DNA of 64,000 nucleotides from Porticoccus sp038143955 (GTDB taxonomy: Bacteria > Pseudomonadota > Gammaproteobacteria > Pseudomonadales > Porticoccaceae). The position numbers and the translations under genes are program-made. The stretch's first letter is position 1. Every line of letters starts with the position of its first letter. Shown here one piece after another: positions 1 to 10,249 of the stretch. Location: contig JAYQMT010000005.1 in assembly GCA_038143955.1 (NCBI GenBank), positions 1,240,001 to 1,304,000 on the forward strand, read 5' to 3'. The notes beneath the pieces were generated by a model that was not told where the DNA came from, made no database searches, and saw only the letters and a list, made by a program, of their open reading frames with translations.

Positions 1-90
1 GAGGAGCCCTATCCAGCAAGAGCTGCAATTGGAATTAATCAACTGCCAAAAGAAGCTGAGGTAGAAATGGATGCCATTATGGTAATTTAA
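1..90 (+). CDS. ridA: RidA family reactive imine deaminase, C-terminal end
   Basis: Only the last 29 codons are inside the window; the gene begins upstream. The frame reads EEPYPARAAIGINQLPKEAE and ends in MDAIMVI before a TAA. The PAR...LPK...VE(M/I)(D/E)A pattern is the conserved C-terminus of the RidA (YjgF/YER057c/UK114) family. RidA hydrolyses reactive enamine/imine intermediates released by PLP enzymes, in the cytosol; the Arg of PAR contributes to the active site in the family. Its last 14 bases overlap the convergent SDR gene. In related genomes ridA lies near spoT and recG, which fits recG starting 1 kb downstream. The fragment is short, so the call rests on the C-terminal signature only. 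Confidence 0.72.
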   Translation, partial: EEPYPARAAIGINQLPKEAEVEMDAIMVI

Positions 91-1000
91 AAGTAGAGTT
101 ATTTTCTAACAACAGTGGTATGTAGCCTTTTTTAAAATCGGGAAAAATAAAATTATAGCCGCTATCTTTTATTAGCTTATTGTTACATCTACGATTAACG
201 CTCTTATTATCTATGTCTTTAGGAATTCCATTTTTTTCTTCTGTTCGTACTCGCATATGGTTAGCTAGCCAGCTTTGTATTTCATAAGCCGGAACTGGCT
301 GATTATCAGTTCCAATATAGAGATTGGATATATGTTTTTTTTGTGAATACAGGCCTATTATATGAATTATGATACCGGCACAATCTGCAACATGTATTCT
401 GTTTGTCCAAGATACTGGATGCTTAGGTGCGATATTTCCCTTTTTAATTTGATTCAATAGCCTTCCTCGACCTGGACCATATATGCCAGAAAAACGCACT
501 ATGACTGACTTTATTAATGTGCTGTTATTCGAGACTAATTCTTTAGAAATAGATTTAACTAAATTCTCAGCCTCTAATAGCCTCTTTCCCCTATATGATT
601 TTGAGGAAGCTACTGATGATTCGTCCACCCATTCTCCACAAGATTGACCATAAACACCTGTACTTGATACCCATATAACTAATTGCGGGCGATATGATAG
701 TTTCTTAATAGTCGATTTTAAAACGTTCGCACCATTGACATAACTATCTAAGTATCCTTGGTCGCTCATAGAATCAGGAGTTAAAGTTACAACAATGACA
801 TCAATATTTGAATTATCTAATATAGATAAAAAATTTTCACTATCACACAGATCTCCTTTTATCGCTTCTATATCTGATGGTAAGGCAGATGGTTTTCTCC
901 GCATTGCAAGTGTCTGCCAATGATCATATAAACTATTATCTGAAAGCGTTCGGATTGCCCGAACACCGATATCTCCGCAACCAGCAAACAAGACTTTCAA
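77..1000 (-). CDS. NAD(P)-binding SDR-type epimerase/dehydratase-like protein (YeeZ-like)
   Basis: A 307-residue cytosolic protein of the atypical/extended short-chain dehydrogenase class. The N-terminus has a Rossmann dinucleotide motif, GCGDIG, at about residues 7-12, and an SSTGVYGQ segment near residue 112 supplies the Ser and Tyr of an SDR active site. Sequence such as RFSGIYGPGR is typical of NAD-dependent epimerase/dehydratase family members that act on nucleotide sugars or have unknown substrates (YeeZ/YbjT-like). The substrate cannot be told from sequence. It is convergent with ridA (14 bp overlap) and divergent from recG, leaving a 111 bp spacer. The start at the ATG encoding MKVLFAGCGDIG places the Rossmann motif directly at the N-terminus, as is usual. 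Confidence 0.8.
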   Translation of the reverse strand: MKVLFAGCGDIGVRAIRTLSDNSLYDHWQTLAMRRKPSALPSDIEAIKGDLCDSENFLSILDNSNIDVIVVTLTPDSMSDQGYLDSYVNGANVLKSTIKKLSYRPQLVIWVSSTGVYGQSCGEWVDESSVASSKSYRGKRLLEAENLVKSISKELVSNNSTLIKSVIVRFSGIYGPGRGRLLNQIKKGNIAPKHPVSWTNRIHVADCAGIIIHIIGLYSQKKHISNLYIGTDNQPVPAYEIQSWLANHMRVRTEEKNGIPKDIDNKSVNRRCNNKLIKDSGYNFIFPDFKKGYIPLLLENNSTFKLP

Positions 1001-1111
1001 TTAGCTTTCCTTTTATGACTTATTTTCGCTATTATTATAAATGAAAGATCATAAATAACCTTAACTGAATTGTTTCTATAACCCTATTTATCTAGCTGTG
1101 ATTAAGCATAT

Positions 1112-3183
1112 ATGAACAGTCCAAATCTTGACCAGCTTCATGTATCTACACTCAATGGAGTGGGGGCTCAAATCTCATCAAAATTATCCAAGTTAGGGAT
1201 TTATACTATACAAGATTTAGTGTTTCATTTACCACTTCGGTATATTGATAGAACACAAATATCTCCTATCGGAACACTACAGACTGACCAAGAGGTCGTT
1301 ATTGAAGGTGAGATCACTGGATCTGAAGTGACTTATGGTCGACGCAGAAGCTTACTTTGTCGGTTAGAGGATATAACAGGAACTATAAGTTTACGTTTTT
1401 TCCATTTTAATAGTTCTCTTCAGAGACGCTTAAAAAAAAATACTTTTCTAAGATGTTATGGTCAAACCAAAATTGGTAGTTCAGGAATCGAGATATACCA
1501 CCCAGAATATCAATTTATTGACCCGAATAAACCCGCATCTCTTCAAGAGAATTTGACGGCTGTGTATCCGACTACTCAGGGTATCTCTCAACAAAGAATG
1601 AGGAATATAGTGCTACAGGCGCTAGCATTAATAGATACAGGTAAGTTAGAAGAACTACTACCAAATATATTACAAAAAATACCACTCAAAGATGAGCTAA
1701 AATTCATTCATCAGCCACCTAGTGATACTCCAATTGAAAAGCTGATTAGAGGAGAACATCGCGCGCAAAAACGCTTAGCTTTTGAAGAGCTGCTAGCACA
1801 TAATCTTAGCTTATTGAAACTTCGCCAATCAATACAACAAAGGGGAGGGCCAATTCTCAAAGTGAACAATATACTGCATGAAAGGTTCTTAAATTCTCTC
1901 CCATTTACGCTTACTAGTGCACAGAATAGGGTAAGTGTAGAGATACAAAACGACTTAAATAGCTCTACACCGATGCTTCGACTTCTTCAGGGTGACGTTG
2001 GATCTGGCAAAACGGTTGTTGCAGCAATAGCAGCACTTCAGTGTATAGCTAATGGAAAACAGTGCGCTTTGATGGCCCCTACAGAAATTTTAGCAGAGCA
2101 GCACTTTTCATCTTTTAAGGATTGGTTAAATCCTCTCGGAGTAAATTTAGGTTGGCTTTCAGGAAAAATGAAAGGCAAAGCTAGAATACAGCAGCTAGAT
2201 TCCATTGAGGACGGTTCAGCTCAAATCGTTATTGGAACACATGCGCTATTTCAAGAGGAGGTTTGTTTTCACAATCTAGCTTTAACTATTATAGATGAAC
2301 AGCACCGATTTGGTGTACATCAAAGACTTGCCTTACAGGAAAAAAGACGTAGTGGTAGCCAGGTGCCACATCAACTGATAATGACAGCAACACCAATTCC
2401 TAGAACACTAGCTATGACCACATATGCTAATTTGGATGTGTCTGTTATTGATAAAAATCCTCCCGGTCGCTCACCAGTCAATACAGTTGTTATGTTAGAT
2501 AGGCATAGGAAAAAAGTGATTGAGCGAATACAACATGCTTGCGCTAATGGCTGTCAAGCATATTGGATATGTACACTCATTGAAGAATCAGACATTTTGG
2601 AAGCTCAGGCAGCTGAGGTGACAGCTAAAGAACTTCACCTATTGCTTCCAAAATTAAAAATTGGATTAGTACATGGAAAACAAAAGCCGGATGAAAAATC
2701 CACTACAATTGCATCGTTCAAGTCTGGAGAAATTCAACTACTTATTGCTACAACGGTAGTTGAAGTTGGTGTTGATGTACCAAATGCAAGCTTAATGATA
2801 ATCGAGAATCCTGAACGGCTTGGGCTTGCACAACTTCACCAACTGAGAGGTAGAGTAGGGCGCGGGAAAAAGAGAGCCACTGTGTATTATTGTATAGCCC
2901 ACCTTTATCGAGTAATAGCAGTGAAAGACTAAAAGTTATGAGGCAAACAAATGATGGATTTAAAATAGCTGAAATGGACCTTAAGCTTCGTGGAGCAGGA
3001 GAGGTTCTTGGAACTAAGCAAACAGGGGATGTGGCATTTAGGATCGCGGACTTAAATAGAGACGCTCATTTGATATCTGAGGTACAAAAAATAGCCCAAT
3101 TGCTTTTATCTGAATACCCATCAAATGTTGAACTTCTCATTCAAAGGCGGCTTGGTAGTGACGAACAATATGGACAGGTATAG
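1112..3183 (+). CDS. recG: ATP-dependent DNA helicase RecG (one frameshift)
   Basis: RecG remodels stalled replication forks and Holliday junctions. Order seen: wedge/OB domain at the N-terminus, Walker A GDVGSGKT near residue 293, the RecG-type DEQHRFGVHQR Walker B, TATPIPRT, and LRGRVGRG in helicase motif VI. The first frame ends at 2932, while the family continuation (CVLLYSPPL then NDGFKIAEMDLKLRGAGEVLGTKQTG) is in the next frame from about 2880. One base is missing near 2878-2881, between RGRVGRGKKRA and CVLLY; restoring it gives 690 residues, close to E. coli RecG (693). Because both halves are well conserved I treat the break as a sequence error. ubiC follows after 71 bases. No strong Shine-Dalgarno sequence is visible before the ATG. 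Confidence 0.93.
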
Positions 3184-3254
3184 CGTCTAATATAAAATGT
3201 AAATACACGCTAAAATAGAAGTTTATTGCACAACTTATAATTATAGGAAAAACA

Positions 3255-3833
3255 TTGACTACTGCTAAAATATCTAATCACATATTTATACATGAGCCTA
3301 ACTGGCACGCCTATAAAAGAACTCCTAATATCTCTATTTCAGTAAAAATGAGGGATTGGCTACTTGATAGAGGATCCTTAACACAACGATTAATAAAACT
3401 TAGTGAGGGCAATTTCCGCGTAAAAGTTATCAAGCAAGATATTTCCACTCCAGCATTATCAGAAACTAGGACCTTAAAAATCCCTTTACGCCAAAAAGCA
3501 CTTATTAGACAAGTTTTTCTATATTGTCGCAATGAGCCACTGGTTTATGCACGAAGTGTAATTCCACTAGGGACTTTGACCGGAAGACTTAGATATTTAC
3601 AAAATCTCCAAAATAAAGCATTAGGAGCTCTTTTATTTAAAGATGCAACTATGAGACGGAGAATCATAGATATTGGCTCTACAAAAATTAACCCCCACTC
3701 TCGTCATAAGTTCGTTACCACAAATGATTTGGAAGTATGGGGTCGTCGCTCATTATTTTATATTGATAAAAAACCATTATTAGTTAGCGAGCAATTTATG
3801 CCAGCACTTCAAAATATCATAGAACATGAGTAA
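3255..3833 (+). CDS. ubiC: Chorismate--pyruvate lyase
   Basis: UbiC converts chorismate to 4-hydroxybenzoate plus pyruvate, the first committed step of ubiquinone synthesis, in the cytosol. Recognisable family stretches are RDWLLDRGSLTQRL near residue 33, VYARSVIPLGTLTG in the middle (the family's active-site Arg lies in this strand) and WGRRSLFYIDKKPLLVSEQF near the end, matching E. coli [20 protein letters not shown]. The length of 192 residues is slightly longer than E. coli (165), the extra residues being N-terminal. Translation appears to start at a TTG preceded by AGGAAA, so the exact start is less certain than the gene. It sits 42 bases before ubiA, the next enzyme in the pathway, implying a ubiCA transcript. 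Confidence 0.9.
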   Translation: MTTAKISNHIFIHEPNWHAYKRTPNISISVKMRDWLLDRGSLTQRLIKLSEGNFRVKVIKQDISTPALSETRTLKIPLRQKALIRQVFLYCRNEPLVYARSVIPLGTLTGRLRYLQNLQNKALGALLFKDATMRRRIIDIGSTKINPHSRHKFVTTNDLEVWGRRSLFYIDKKPLLVSEQFMPALQNIIEHE

Positions 3834-3875
3834 TTTTGATGAAATTTTTAAGCAATTTTCAATATTGATGATTAT

Positions 3876-4757
3876 ATGTACAGTTTAAGAATACAATCTT
3901 TTAAAGAAAAATTTCCTTTTTATATAAAGCTGATGAGGCTTAATAAGCCAGTTGGAATTTTATTACTCCTATGGCCAACTTTATGGGCTTTATGGCTATC
4001 AAGCAACGGCATACCGAGCATAAAAATACTTTTCATTTTTATGCTCGGTGTAGTTATTATGCGTTCGGCGGGTTGTGTAATAAACGATTTTGCCGATCGA
4101 GATATAGATGGTTACGTCAGGCGAACAAATAGTCGCCCTATCCCTAATGGAGAGATTAGCCCAAAAGAAGCTATTATAATCTTTTTATTTCTTTCAATGT
4201 TAGCCCTCTCATTAGTTGTTTTTACAAATACACTAACTTTAAAGCTCTCATTTATAGGTGTTTTTTTAGCGGCAATTTATCCATTTATGAAGAGGTATAC
4301 CAATCTACCTCAGATCTTTTTGGGCGCTGCATTTGCTTGGAGTATACCCATGTCATTTGCAGCTGTGACAAATAAAATAGATGGTGGACTGTGGTTTCTA
4401 TATCTAGCAGTTGTTATTTGGGCGGTAACTTATGATACTTTTTATGCTATGGCTGACAGGGCAGACGATTTGAAAATTGGTATTAAGTCGACAGCTATAC
4501 TGTTCGGTAAAATGGATTTACGTATCACCGCATGCTTACAATTATTAGTTCTGATTCTACTTGCTATGACTGGTAAATATTTTGAGCGTGGTATTTGGTT
4601 CTACATGTCTTTAGTATGTGTTGTTGCTTTGTTCATTTATCAGCAATATATAATACGTAATAGGGAATCTGCTAAATGTTTGAGTGCTTTTGTTAATAAT
4701 AACTATGTTGGACTAATTATTTTTATCGGCTTGGCCTTAGATTACCAACTATCTTGA
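3876..4757 (+). CDS. ubiA: 4-hydroxybenzoate polyprenyltransferase
   Basis: An inner-membrane prenyltransferase that attaches the polyprenyl tail to 4-hydroxybenzoate in ubiquinone synthesis. At 293 residues it is the usual length. Two Mg-diphosphate-binding Asp motifs are visible: NDFADRDIDGYVRRT near residue 69 and YDTFYAMADRADD near residue 188, each in a loop between hydrophobic helices; about eight or nine transmembrane segments can be drawn. The early LNKPVGILLLLWPTLWALW segment is characteristic of bacterial UbiA. It directly follows ubiC and precedes phoB by 75 bases, the order known in Pseudomonas (ubiC-ubiA-phoB-phoR). The polyprenyl chain length is not set by this protein and cannot be told from it. 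Confidence 0.95.
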   Translation: MYSLRIQSFKEKFPFYIKLMRLNKPVGILLLLWPTLWALWLSSNGIPSIKILFIFMLGVVIMRSAGCVINDFADRDIDGYVRRTNSRPIPNGEISPKEAIIIFLFLSMLALSLVVFTNTLTLKLSFIGVFLAAIYPFMKRYTNLPQIFLGAAFAWSIPMSFAAVTNKIDGGLWFLYLAVVIWAVTYDTFYAMADRADDLKIGIKSTAILFGKMDLRITACLQLLVLILLAMTGKYFERGIWFYMSLVCVVALFIYQQYIIRNRESAKCLSAFVNNNYVGLIIFIGLALDYQLS

Positions 4758-4832
4758 TAAATGATTTACCATAATTAATTATTTTATAGGGGCCATCGTG
4801 AAATACTATGAGAAATTCAGAGTGGTTATACT

Positions 4833-5542
4833 ATGATTGATAAGACTATCTTAGTTGTAGATGACGAAGACTCAATACGTGAGATGATTACAACATCACT
4901 CGAAATTGCAGGCTATAATGTTTTGCAAGCCGAAAATGCTAAGAGTGCCCACATAATCATTTTAGAAAAAAAACCAAATTTAATTCTGCTTGATTGGATG
5001 ATGCCAGAAACTTCAGGAATTGAGCTTATGAGGCGCTTGAAAAGAGATGAAATAACAAAAAAATTCCAATTATTATGCTTACTGCTCGAATCACAGAAGA
5101 TAATATGGTGCAGGGTTTAGAATCAGGGGCTGATGACTATATATCGAAACCGTTCTCAGCAAAAAACTTAAAAGCTCGTATCAAGACAATATTGAGACGT
5201 CACGAAGTTGAAGGTGCTGAGCAAATAATAGAGATCGGTCAATTAAAATTTAATCCCGCCAATCATCATGTAACTATATCTAATCGAGTCATCAATCTTG
5301 GACCTACAGAATTTAAATTATTAAAATTTTTCTTAATGCATCAAAACAGAGTATTTTCACGTGACCAAATATTAAATCATGTTTGGGGACAAAATGTATA
5401 TCTGGATGAGAGAACAGTTGACGTACATATCCGACGACTTCGTAAAGCGATCATGGTTGATAAGCATGATCGCTTAATACAAACTGTTAGGGGTTCTGGC
5501 TATCGCTTTTCTTCTAATATCACCCAACAAAGTGAGGTTTGA
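4833..5542 (+). CDS. phoB: Phosphate regulon response regulator PhoB (one frameshift)
   Basis: PhoB is the DNA-binding response regulator activating pst and other phosphate-starvation genes. The N-terminal receiver has the acidic pair DDED near residue 10, the phospho-acceptor Asp in LLDWMMPETSG near residue 53, and the switch region IIMLTAR. The C-terminal OmpR-type winged helix ends in VDVHIRRLRKAI and IQTVRGSGYRF. The frame breaks at the A7 run 5058-5064; eight A's read TKKIPIIMLTARI, exactly the family sequence, and restore 236 residues (E. coli 229). A predicted binding site for it lies before pstS at 15813-15830. I see no Pho box in the 75 bases upstream, so autoregulation is not evident here. 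Confidence 0.94.
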
Positions 5543-5545
5543 ATT

Positions 5546-6857
5546 TTGCGAAGAGGACTGGAAACAGAAATACAACTAATCTCACTGTTATCTCTTCTAG
5601 CTTTGATTATTGGTCTTGCGAACGACTTTTTAGTCTATACAATGTTGATAGTTTTTTTTTCTTTACCTTATCTGGGTATTTTTAAATTTTTTAAAAGTAT
5701 ATAAATGGATAGAAGCCGACTGCAAATTGGCGCCTCCAGATGTAACTGGTATTTCTGCAGACATGGCAAACTGCTTGTATCGCATGCAACAAAAAAACAA
5801 AAGAACGGATAGAAGACGTAAAAATCTATCTGATCGAGTTGGTCAAGTAACCTCCGCCCTTCCAGACGCTATAATAACTCTTTCATCTGAGAGGATATTA
5901 AAGTGGTGGAATCCCTCTGCTATAAAAATACTGGGCTTTAAGGACAGTGATAAAGGTCAATCTATAGTTAACATAGTTCGTGATCCAAGATTTATAGCCT
6001 TCATTGAAAAGCCGAATATCGCAACACAACTCGAGTTGAAGGCGGCACATGATCCAAGCCGAACTGTTATGTTCAGTGTTACTACATTTGGCGAAGGCGA
6101 GATGATTTTGGTTGCACGAGATATAACTCGACTTAAACATCTAGAACAAATGCGGCAAGATTTCCTAGCAAATATATCTCATGAGTTACGAACGCCGCTA
6201 ACAGTTTTATCCGGCTATACAGAAACTCTGATGGATAATACCAAGAGTGTACCAAATACTTGGGTTAAAGCGTTATCCCAAATACAAGAGCAAACGAATC
6301 GAATGATTTATTTAGCTGATGACTTAGTAATGCTCTCACAACTTGAATCAACAACCGTGCCTGTTCCAAAAACACCCATTAATTTAGAAAAACTGCTATT
6401 ACAGATTTCCAATGATGCTAAAATTGTCAGTGAGAATATTTTTCCTAAACAGCCAAATATAATATCGCTTGATTTAGAGCACAATATCCAGCTCACGGGA
6501 GACCAAAAAGAATTATATAGTGCGTTTTCCAATTTAGTTTTAAATGCTATCAAGCACAATCCTATTGGAACATCAGTTGATATTAGGGCCTATCATGCAG
6601 ATAACTCTGTTATAGTAGAAATTTCTGACGATGGTTGCGGTATAGATTCCCAGCATATTTCTAGGCTGACAGAGCGTTTTTATCGCGTTGACCAAAGCCG
6701 TTCTACAGAAACTGGTGGTACTGGACTAGGGCTTGCGATAGTAAAACATATTTTAATTCGACATAGTGGAGTACTAAGAATAAAAAGTAAGGTTCGTGAA
6801 GGCACTTCCTTCCAATGTGAATTTTCAACAAAAGGTCATGTGACCAGTAAGAGTTAA
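5546..6857 (+). CDS. phoR: Phosphate regulon sensor histidine kinase PhoR (one frameshift)
   Basis: PhoR is the membrane sensor kinase that phosphorylates PhoB under control of the Pst transporter and PhoU. Visible in order: two N-terminal hydrophobic segments (about residues 8-50), a PAS-like region, the H-box FLANISHELRTPLTVLSGYTE with its phospho-accepting His, the N-box NLVLNAIKHNPIG, and G-boxes ISDDGCGID and GGTGLGLAIVKHI. The start is a TTG at 5546 preceded by GTGAGG, three bases after phoB stops. The N-terminal frame breaks in the T9 run 5652-5660; with eight T's it reads through LYLIWVFLNFLKVYKWIEAD into the main frame, giving 436 residues (E. coli 431). Without the correction only a kinase lacking its membrane anchor would be predicted. 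Confidence 0.93.
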
Positions 6858-6860
6858 TAC

Positions 6861-7999
6861 TTGAAAATAAAAATATTACAGTCAATTGACGAATGCTCTT
6901 CCGAGCTTTGGGACTCATTATTCAGCACTGATTATCCATTTCTTAAACATGGTTTTATTTCTTTACTCGAGTCATCTGGGAGTGTGTGTGATGCAACTGG
7001 GTGGACTCCAAAGCATATTTTATTAGAACAGGGCAGTGTGCCAATCGCAGCTATGCCACTTTATCTAAAAAATCACTCATCTGGGGAATACGTGTTTGAC
7101 CATTCTTGGGCAAATGCATATCACCAGCATGGTATCCAATATTATCCTAAGTTAGTTACTGCAATACCATTCACACCTGTAACTGGACCTCGAATAGGTA
7201 TCGCTAACGGAATAGATCCGGACTTAATTGAACAAGTTCTCTTAAAAAATATAGAGTCTCTTGCAATAAAATGGGGGCTTCCAGCTGGCATATATTATTT
7301 CCGCGATATAGACACCTAAATAGTATTTTTTCGCAGTCATTAATGAGGCGTGTTGGAGTTCAATATCACTGGAAGAACCATAATTATAGCAATTTCGATG
7401 ATTTTACAAGCACGTTCGTATCAAGAAAGAGAAAAAATATTTTGAAAGAACGACGAAAATCAACTGAGAATATTAATGTTACCCGTCTAGTAGGAGAAGA
7501 GATCACAGCAGATTGGTGGGATTTTATGTGCTCCGTTTATCATCAGACATACCTAAAAAGAAACGGTACATATGGATACCTCACAAAAAACTTTTTTGAA
7601 AATATTGGAAATGTACTAGGATCACAAATAATGCTGTCTGTAGCAGAAAAAAAAGGTGATAGTGGTGGGAGGAAAATCGCCTCAGCATTGTTCTTTTTTG
7701 ATGATAATGGTCTTTATGGCCGTTACTGGGGATGTAATGCAGAATATGAATTTCTTCATTTCGAACTTTGTTATCATCAGGGCATAGAATTTTCGATCGA
7801 AAAAAATTTACCTTATTTTGATGCAGGCGCTCAAGGTGAACATAAAATTTCAAGAGGATTTGTACCAATAGAAGTTTATTCTTCTCACTGGATTAAACAT
7901 CCAGATTTTTCCTACGCAATACAAAAATTTTTAAATCAAGAAAAAATTCACATCAAAGAATACATAAATCTTGCTTCTAAAAAACTTCCTTATAAGTAA
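6861..7999 (+). CDS. FemAB-like GNAT-fold protein, COG3146/DUF482 family (one frameshift)
   Basis: A protein of the DUF482/COG3146 family, annotated in databases as a peptidoglycan-related or GNAT/FemAB-like acyltransferase; its real substrate is unknown. Family landmarks are YPFLKHGFISLLESSGSV near the N-terminus, FDHSWANAYHQHG, PFTPVTGPR, SSWHILFP in the middle, and YFDAGAQGEHKISRGF near the C-terminus. The frame breaks at the G5 run 7273-7277; a sixth G reads KWGASSWHILFP and gives 379 residues, the usual family length. Translation starts at TTG three bases after phoR, so it is probably cotranscribed with phoBR. It is convergent with the DUF938 gene 10 bases away. This is the least understood gene of the left arm. 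Confidence 0.8.
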
Positions 8000-8009
8000 T
8001 TTAATTTTG

Positions 8010-8609
8010 TTACTCACGTTTCCAAACTAATAGCTGGTTATTTGCGGGCATGGGGTAATCCTTAATTAATTTTAACCCTGCACCAGCTGCTAGTTCATCC
8101 AGTGCCTCAAAATCTCTTATGCCCTGATGAGAGGAATTATTTTTAAGGATAAGATCAAATTCTTGATTGCTTTGACTTGTAAATTTTCCACCATACTTAA
8201 AAGGACCGTACATAACAAAAATTCCACCGGGGGCTAGTATAGTATGCAGGCGGCTAAAAAAATTAGCTAAAGCTGACCAAGTCATGATGTGACAAGTGTT
8301 TGCTGTAAATAATCCATCAACTAAGCTATTTGTCCATTTCGTAGAATTAGCATCAAAAACCAACGGGCTGCGCACATTTGAGGCTGAACTGCTTTCAATC
8401 CAAGCATTGATGGTGTCGTGATTACATGGAAGATCTGACGTATGCCAAACAAGATGTGGAAGATTTGAAGAAAAAAAAACTGCATGTTGCCCAGTGCCAC
8501 TGCCTATCTCTAATACATTACGCGTATTAGAAAAGATTTTAATAAGTTTATTTAATATCGGTTGACGGTTGTTCTCGCAGGCTTGGGAGAATGTTTTTTT
8601 TAGCGCCAT
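8010..8609 (-). CDS. SAM-dependent methyltransferase-like protein, DUF938 family
   Basis: A 199-residue protein of the DUF938 family, a class I methyltransferase fold of unknown substrate. The SAM-binding motif I appears as VLEIGSGTGQHAVFF near residues 32-46, followed by the family signature HTSDLPCNHDTINAW and later IMTWSALANFFSRLHTILAPGG and VMYGPFKYGG. The N-terminus (SQACENNRQPIL) and C-terminus (MPANNQLLVW) are also typical of this family. It is the last gene of the minus-strand group can-yaaA-DUF938, with 7 bases after yaaA's stop, so it is probably cotranscribed with yaaA. Nothing in the sequence shows what is methylated. Confidence 0.85.
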   Translation of the reverse strand: MALKKTFSQACENNRQPILNKLIKIFSNTRNVLEIGSGTGQHAVFFSSNLPHLVWHTSDLPCNHDTINAWIESSSASNVRSPLVFDANSTKWTNSLVDGLFTANTCHIMTWSALANFFSRLHTILAPGGIFVMYGPFKYGGKFTSQSNQEFDLILKNNSSHQGIRDFEALDELAAGAGLKLIKDYPMPANNQLLVWKRE

Positions 8610-8616
8610 GTAATGT

Positions 8617-9393
8617 TTATTCCATCATTTTTCTTGTAAAAATCCATTCGTTTTTTGTTGATTCAGAACTATCGAACTTGTACCCACCGGTATCAAACAA
8701 TTTTATTTCCTCAGGATCTTGAATTTTACGCTGTATAATATAGCGACTCATCATACCTCTAGCTTTTTTGGCAAAAAAACTAATAATTTTATATTTATCG
8801 TTTTTCCAATCTTTGAACACAGGAGTCACTATCCTTGCTTCAAGTGAGGCTGATTTGATAGCTTTAAAATATTCTTTGGAAGCCAAATTAATAATCACGT
8901 CATAATTATCTTTATGGAGTGTTTGATTAAGTTTACTCGTAATCTTATTCCCCCAAAATTCATATAAATCTTTACCTCGATTCGTTTTGAAATTAGTTCC
9001 CATTTCTAACCGATAAGGTTGCATCAAATCCAAAGGGCGCAGCAAACCATATAGACCTGATAATATTCTTACATGATTTTGTGCCCAATTAAGTTCTTTT
9101 GAAGAAAGACTTTCAACATCAAGGCCACTATAAACATCACCCTTGAAAGCTAAAACTGCTTGTTTTGCATTATCAAGAGTAGGCTCTGAATCCCAACTTA
9201 AATAACGTGAGAAATTAATATTTGCTAATTTTTCACTGATTTTCATTGAGTTGGAAATTTCTTGTGGGTTAAGTTGCTTTAACTGATCGATTAACTCGGC
9301 CGAATCACTAACAAACATCGGTAAACTATAATCGGTAATTGCCGAGGGCGTAATATAATCCAAGGTCTTTGCGGGGGAAATGATAACCAACAT
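8617..9393 (-). CDS. yaaA: YaaA family peroxide-stress protein
   Basis: YaaA (UPF0246/DUF328) lowers intracellular free iron during peroxide stress in E. coli and so protects DNA from Fenton damage; its structure includes a DNA-binding HhH-like part. At 258 residues this copy is full length (E. coli 258). Family stretches seen are MLVIISPAKTLDY at the N-terminus, GDVYSGLDVESLS and NHVRILSGLYGLLRPLD in the middle, and VINLASKEYFKAI followed by FFAKKARGMMSRY towards the end. It lies between carbonic anhydrase (30 bases upstream) and DUF938 on the same strand. No OxyR-type site is obvious in the short spacer, so oxidative regulation is not supported by sequence here. Confidence 0.93.
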   Translation of the reverse strand: MLVIISPAKTLDYITPSAITDYSLPMFVSDSAELIDQLKQLNPQEISNSMKISEKLANINFSRYLSWDSEPTLDNAKQAVLAFKGDVYSGLDVESLSSKELNWAQNHVRILSGLYGLLRPLDLMQPYRLEMGTNFKTNRGKDLYEFWGNKITSKLNQTLHKDNYDVIINLASKEYFKAIKSASLEARIVTPVFKDWKNDKYKIISFFAKKARGMMSRYIIQRKIQDPEEIKLFDTGGYKFDSSESTKNEWIFTRKMME

Positions 9394-9423
9394 AAAAAAC
9401 CTATATCACTTAATCAAGTTAAA

Positions 9424-10092
9424 TTATCCATTGTCCGTACTGCGCTTGTGACGAGCATTGATTCTATCAACTGCCTGTATGTAATGAGTCTTCAAATCTT
9501 CAGCACTAGAAACATTTATGTCAAGATCGCTGAGTAATCCATCTGTCATGCTATAAATCCATCCATGTATCGTAACTTTTTGGCCTCGTGACCAAGCATC
9601 TGAAACGATACTAGTTTTTGATACGTTGGCTACCTGTTCAATAACATTTAATTCACATAGCTGATCTATAATTTTTTCTTGGGTATTATTTTTTTCTATG
9701 CTAGCACGATGAAGGTTTTGTACATTATCTACATTGAGCAACCAGTTATCAACTAGCGTTCCGAGCTTTTGGTTTTTTACAGATGCAGTTATACCGCCAC
9801 AGCCATAATGACCACAGACAATTACATGCTTAACCTTCAAATCTGTAATAGCATATTGAATTACAGATAAACAATTAAGGTCATCATGAACTACTAGATT
9901 TGCAACATTTCTATGAACGAAAAGCTCGCCTGGCATCAAGCCAATGATTTCGTTAGCCGGTACTCTGCTATCTGAGCACCCGATCCATAAATAATCTGGC
10001 GCATGTTGCAAAGAGAGTCTTTGAAAAAAAGCTGGGTCATCTTTTTTTACTTTTTGCGCCCATGCTATATTGTTAATAAATAATTCTTTCAC
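9424..10092 (-). CDS. can: Beta-class carbonic anhydrase
   Basis: A cytosolic zinc enzyme interconverting CO2 and bicarbonate. The zinc ligands and catalytic dyad are all present: CSDSRVPANE near residues 39-48 (Cys, and the Asp-Arg dyad) and CGHYGCGG near residues 97-104 (His and Cys). The length of 222 residues matches E. coli Can (220), and GLMPGELFVHRNVANLV between the two motifs is diagnostic of the plant/Can-type beta clade. It is upstream of yaaA and 157 bases downstream of phoU on the same strand. It probably has its own promoter, since the phoU-can spacer is large for this compact region. Confidence 0.95.
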   Translation of the reverse strand: MKELFINNIAWAQKVKKDDPAFFQRLSLQHAPDYLWIGCSDSRVPANEIIGLMPGELFVHRNVANLVVHDDLNCLSVIQYAITDLKVKHVIVCGHYGCGGITASVKNQKLGTLVDNWLLNVDNVQNLHRASIEKNNTQEKIIDQLCELNVIEQVANVSKTSIVSDAWSRGQKVTIHGWIYSMTDGLLSDLDINVSSAEDLKTHYIQAVDRINARHKRSTDNG

Positions 10093-10249
10093 TGATAAAA
10101 CTCCAAGTTTTAATTGCCAGTATCATAACTCAAATCTACAGAAAACCGACATAAGATAATTGAAACTTTACGAATGCAATAAAGAGCCTTTCATGAAACA
10201 CTAAAAATATAGTTAAAAAACTATTTCATATATGGCAAAAATGTTCGGA

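Noticed and set aside
4758..4832. Pho box before phoB
   Set aside because: No pair of TGTCAT-like repeats with 11-base spacing in this spacer.
5358..5363. Further parS sites at CACGTG cores (5358 in phoB, 24608 in gyrB, 42977 in atpD)
   Set aside because: The flanks do not match TGTTN and NAACA; several mismatches each, within ordinary coding sequence.
10181..10240. Terminator after phoU from an ATAGTT/AACTAT hairpin
   Set aside because: Weak AT-only stem with no clear T-run; not convincing in AT-rich DNA.
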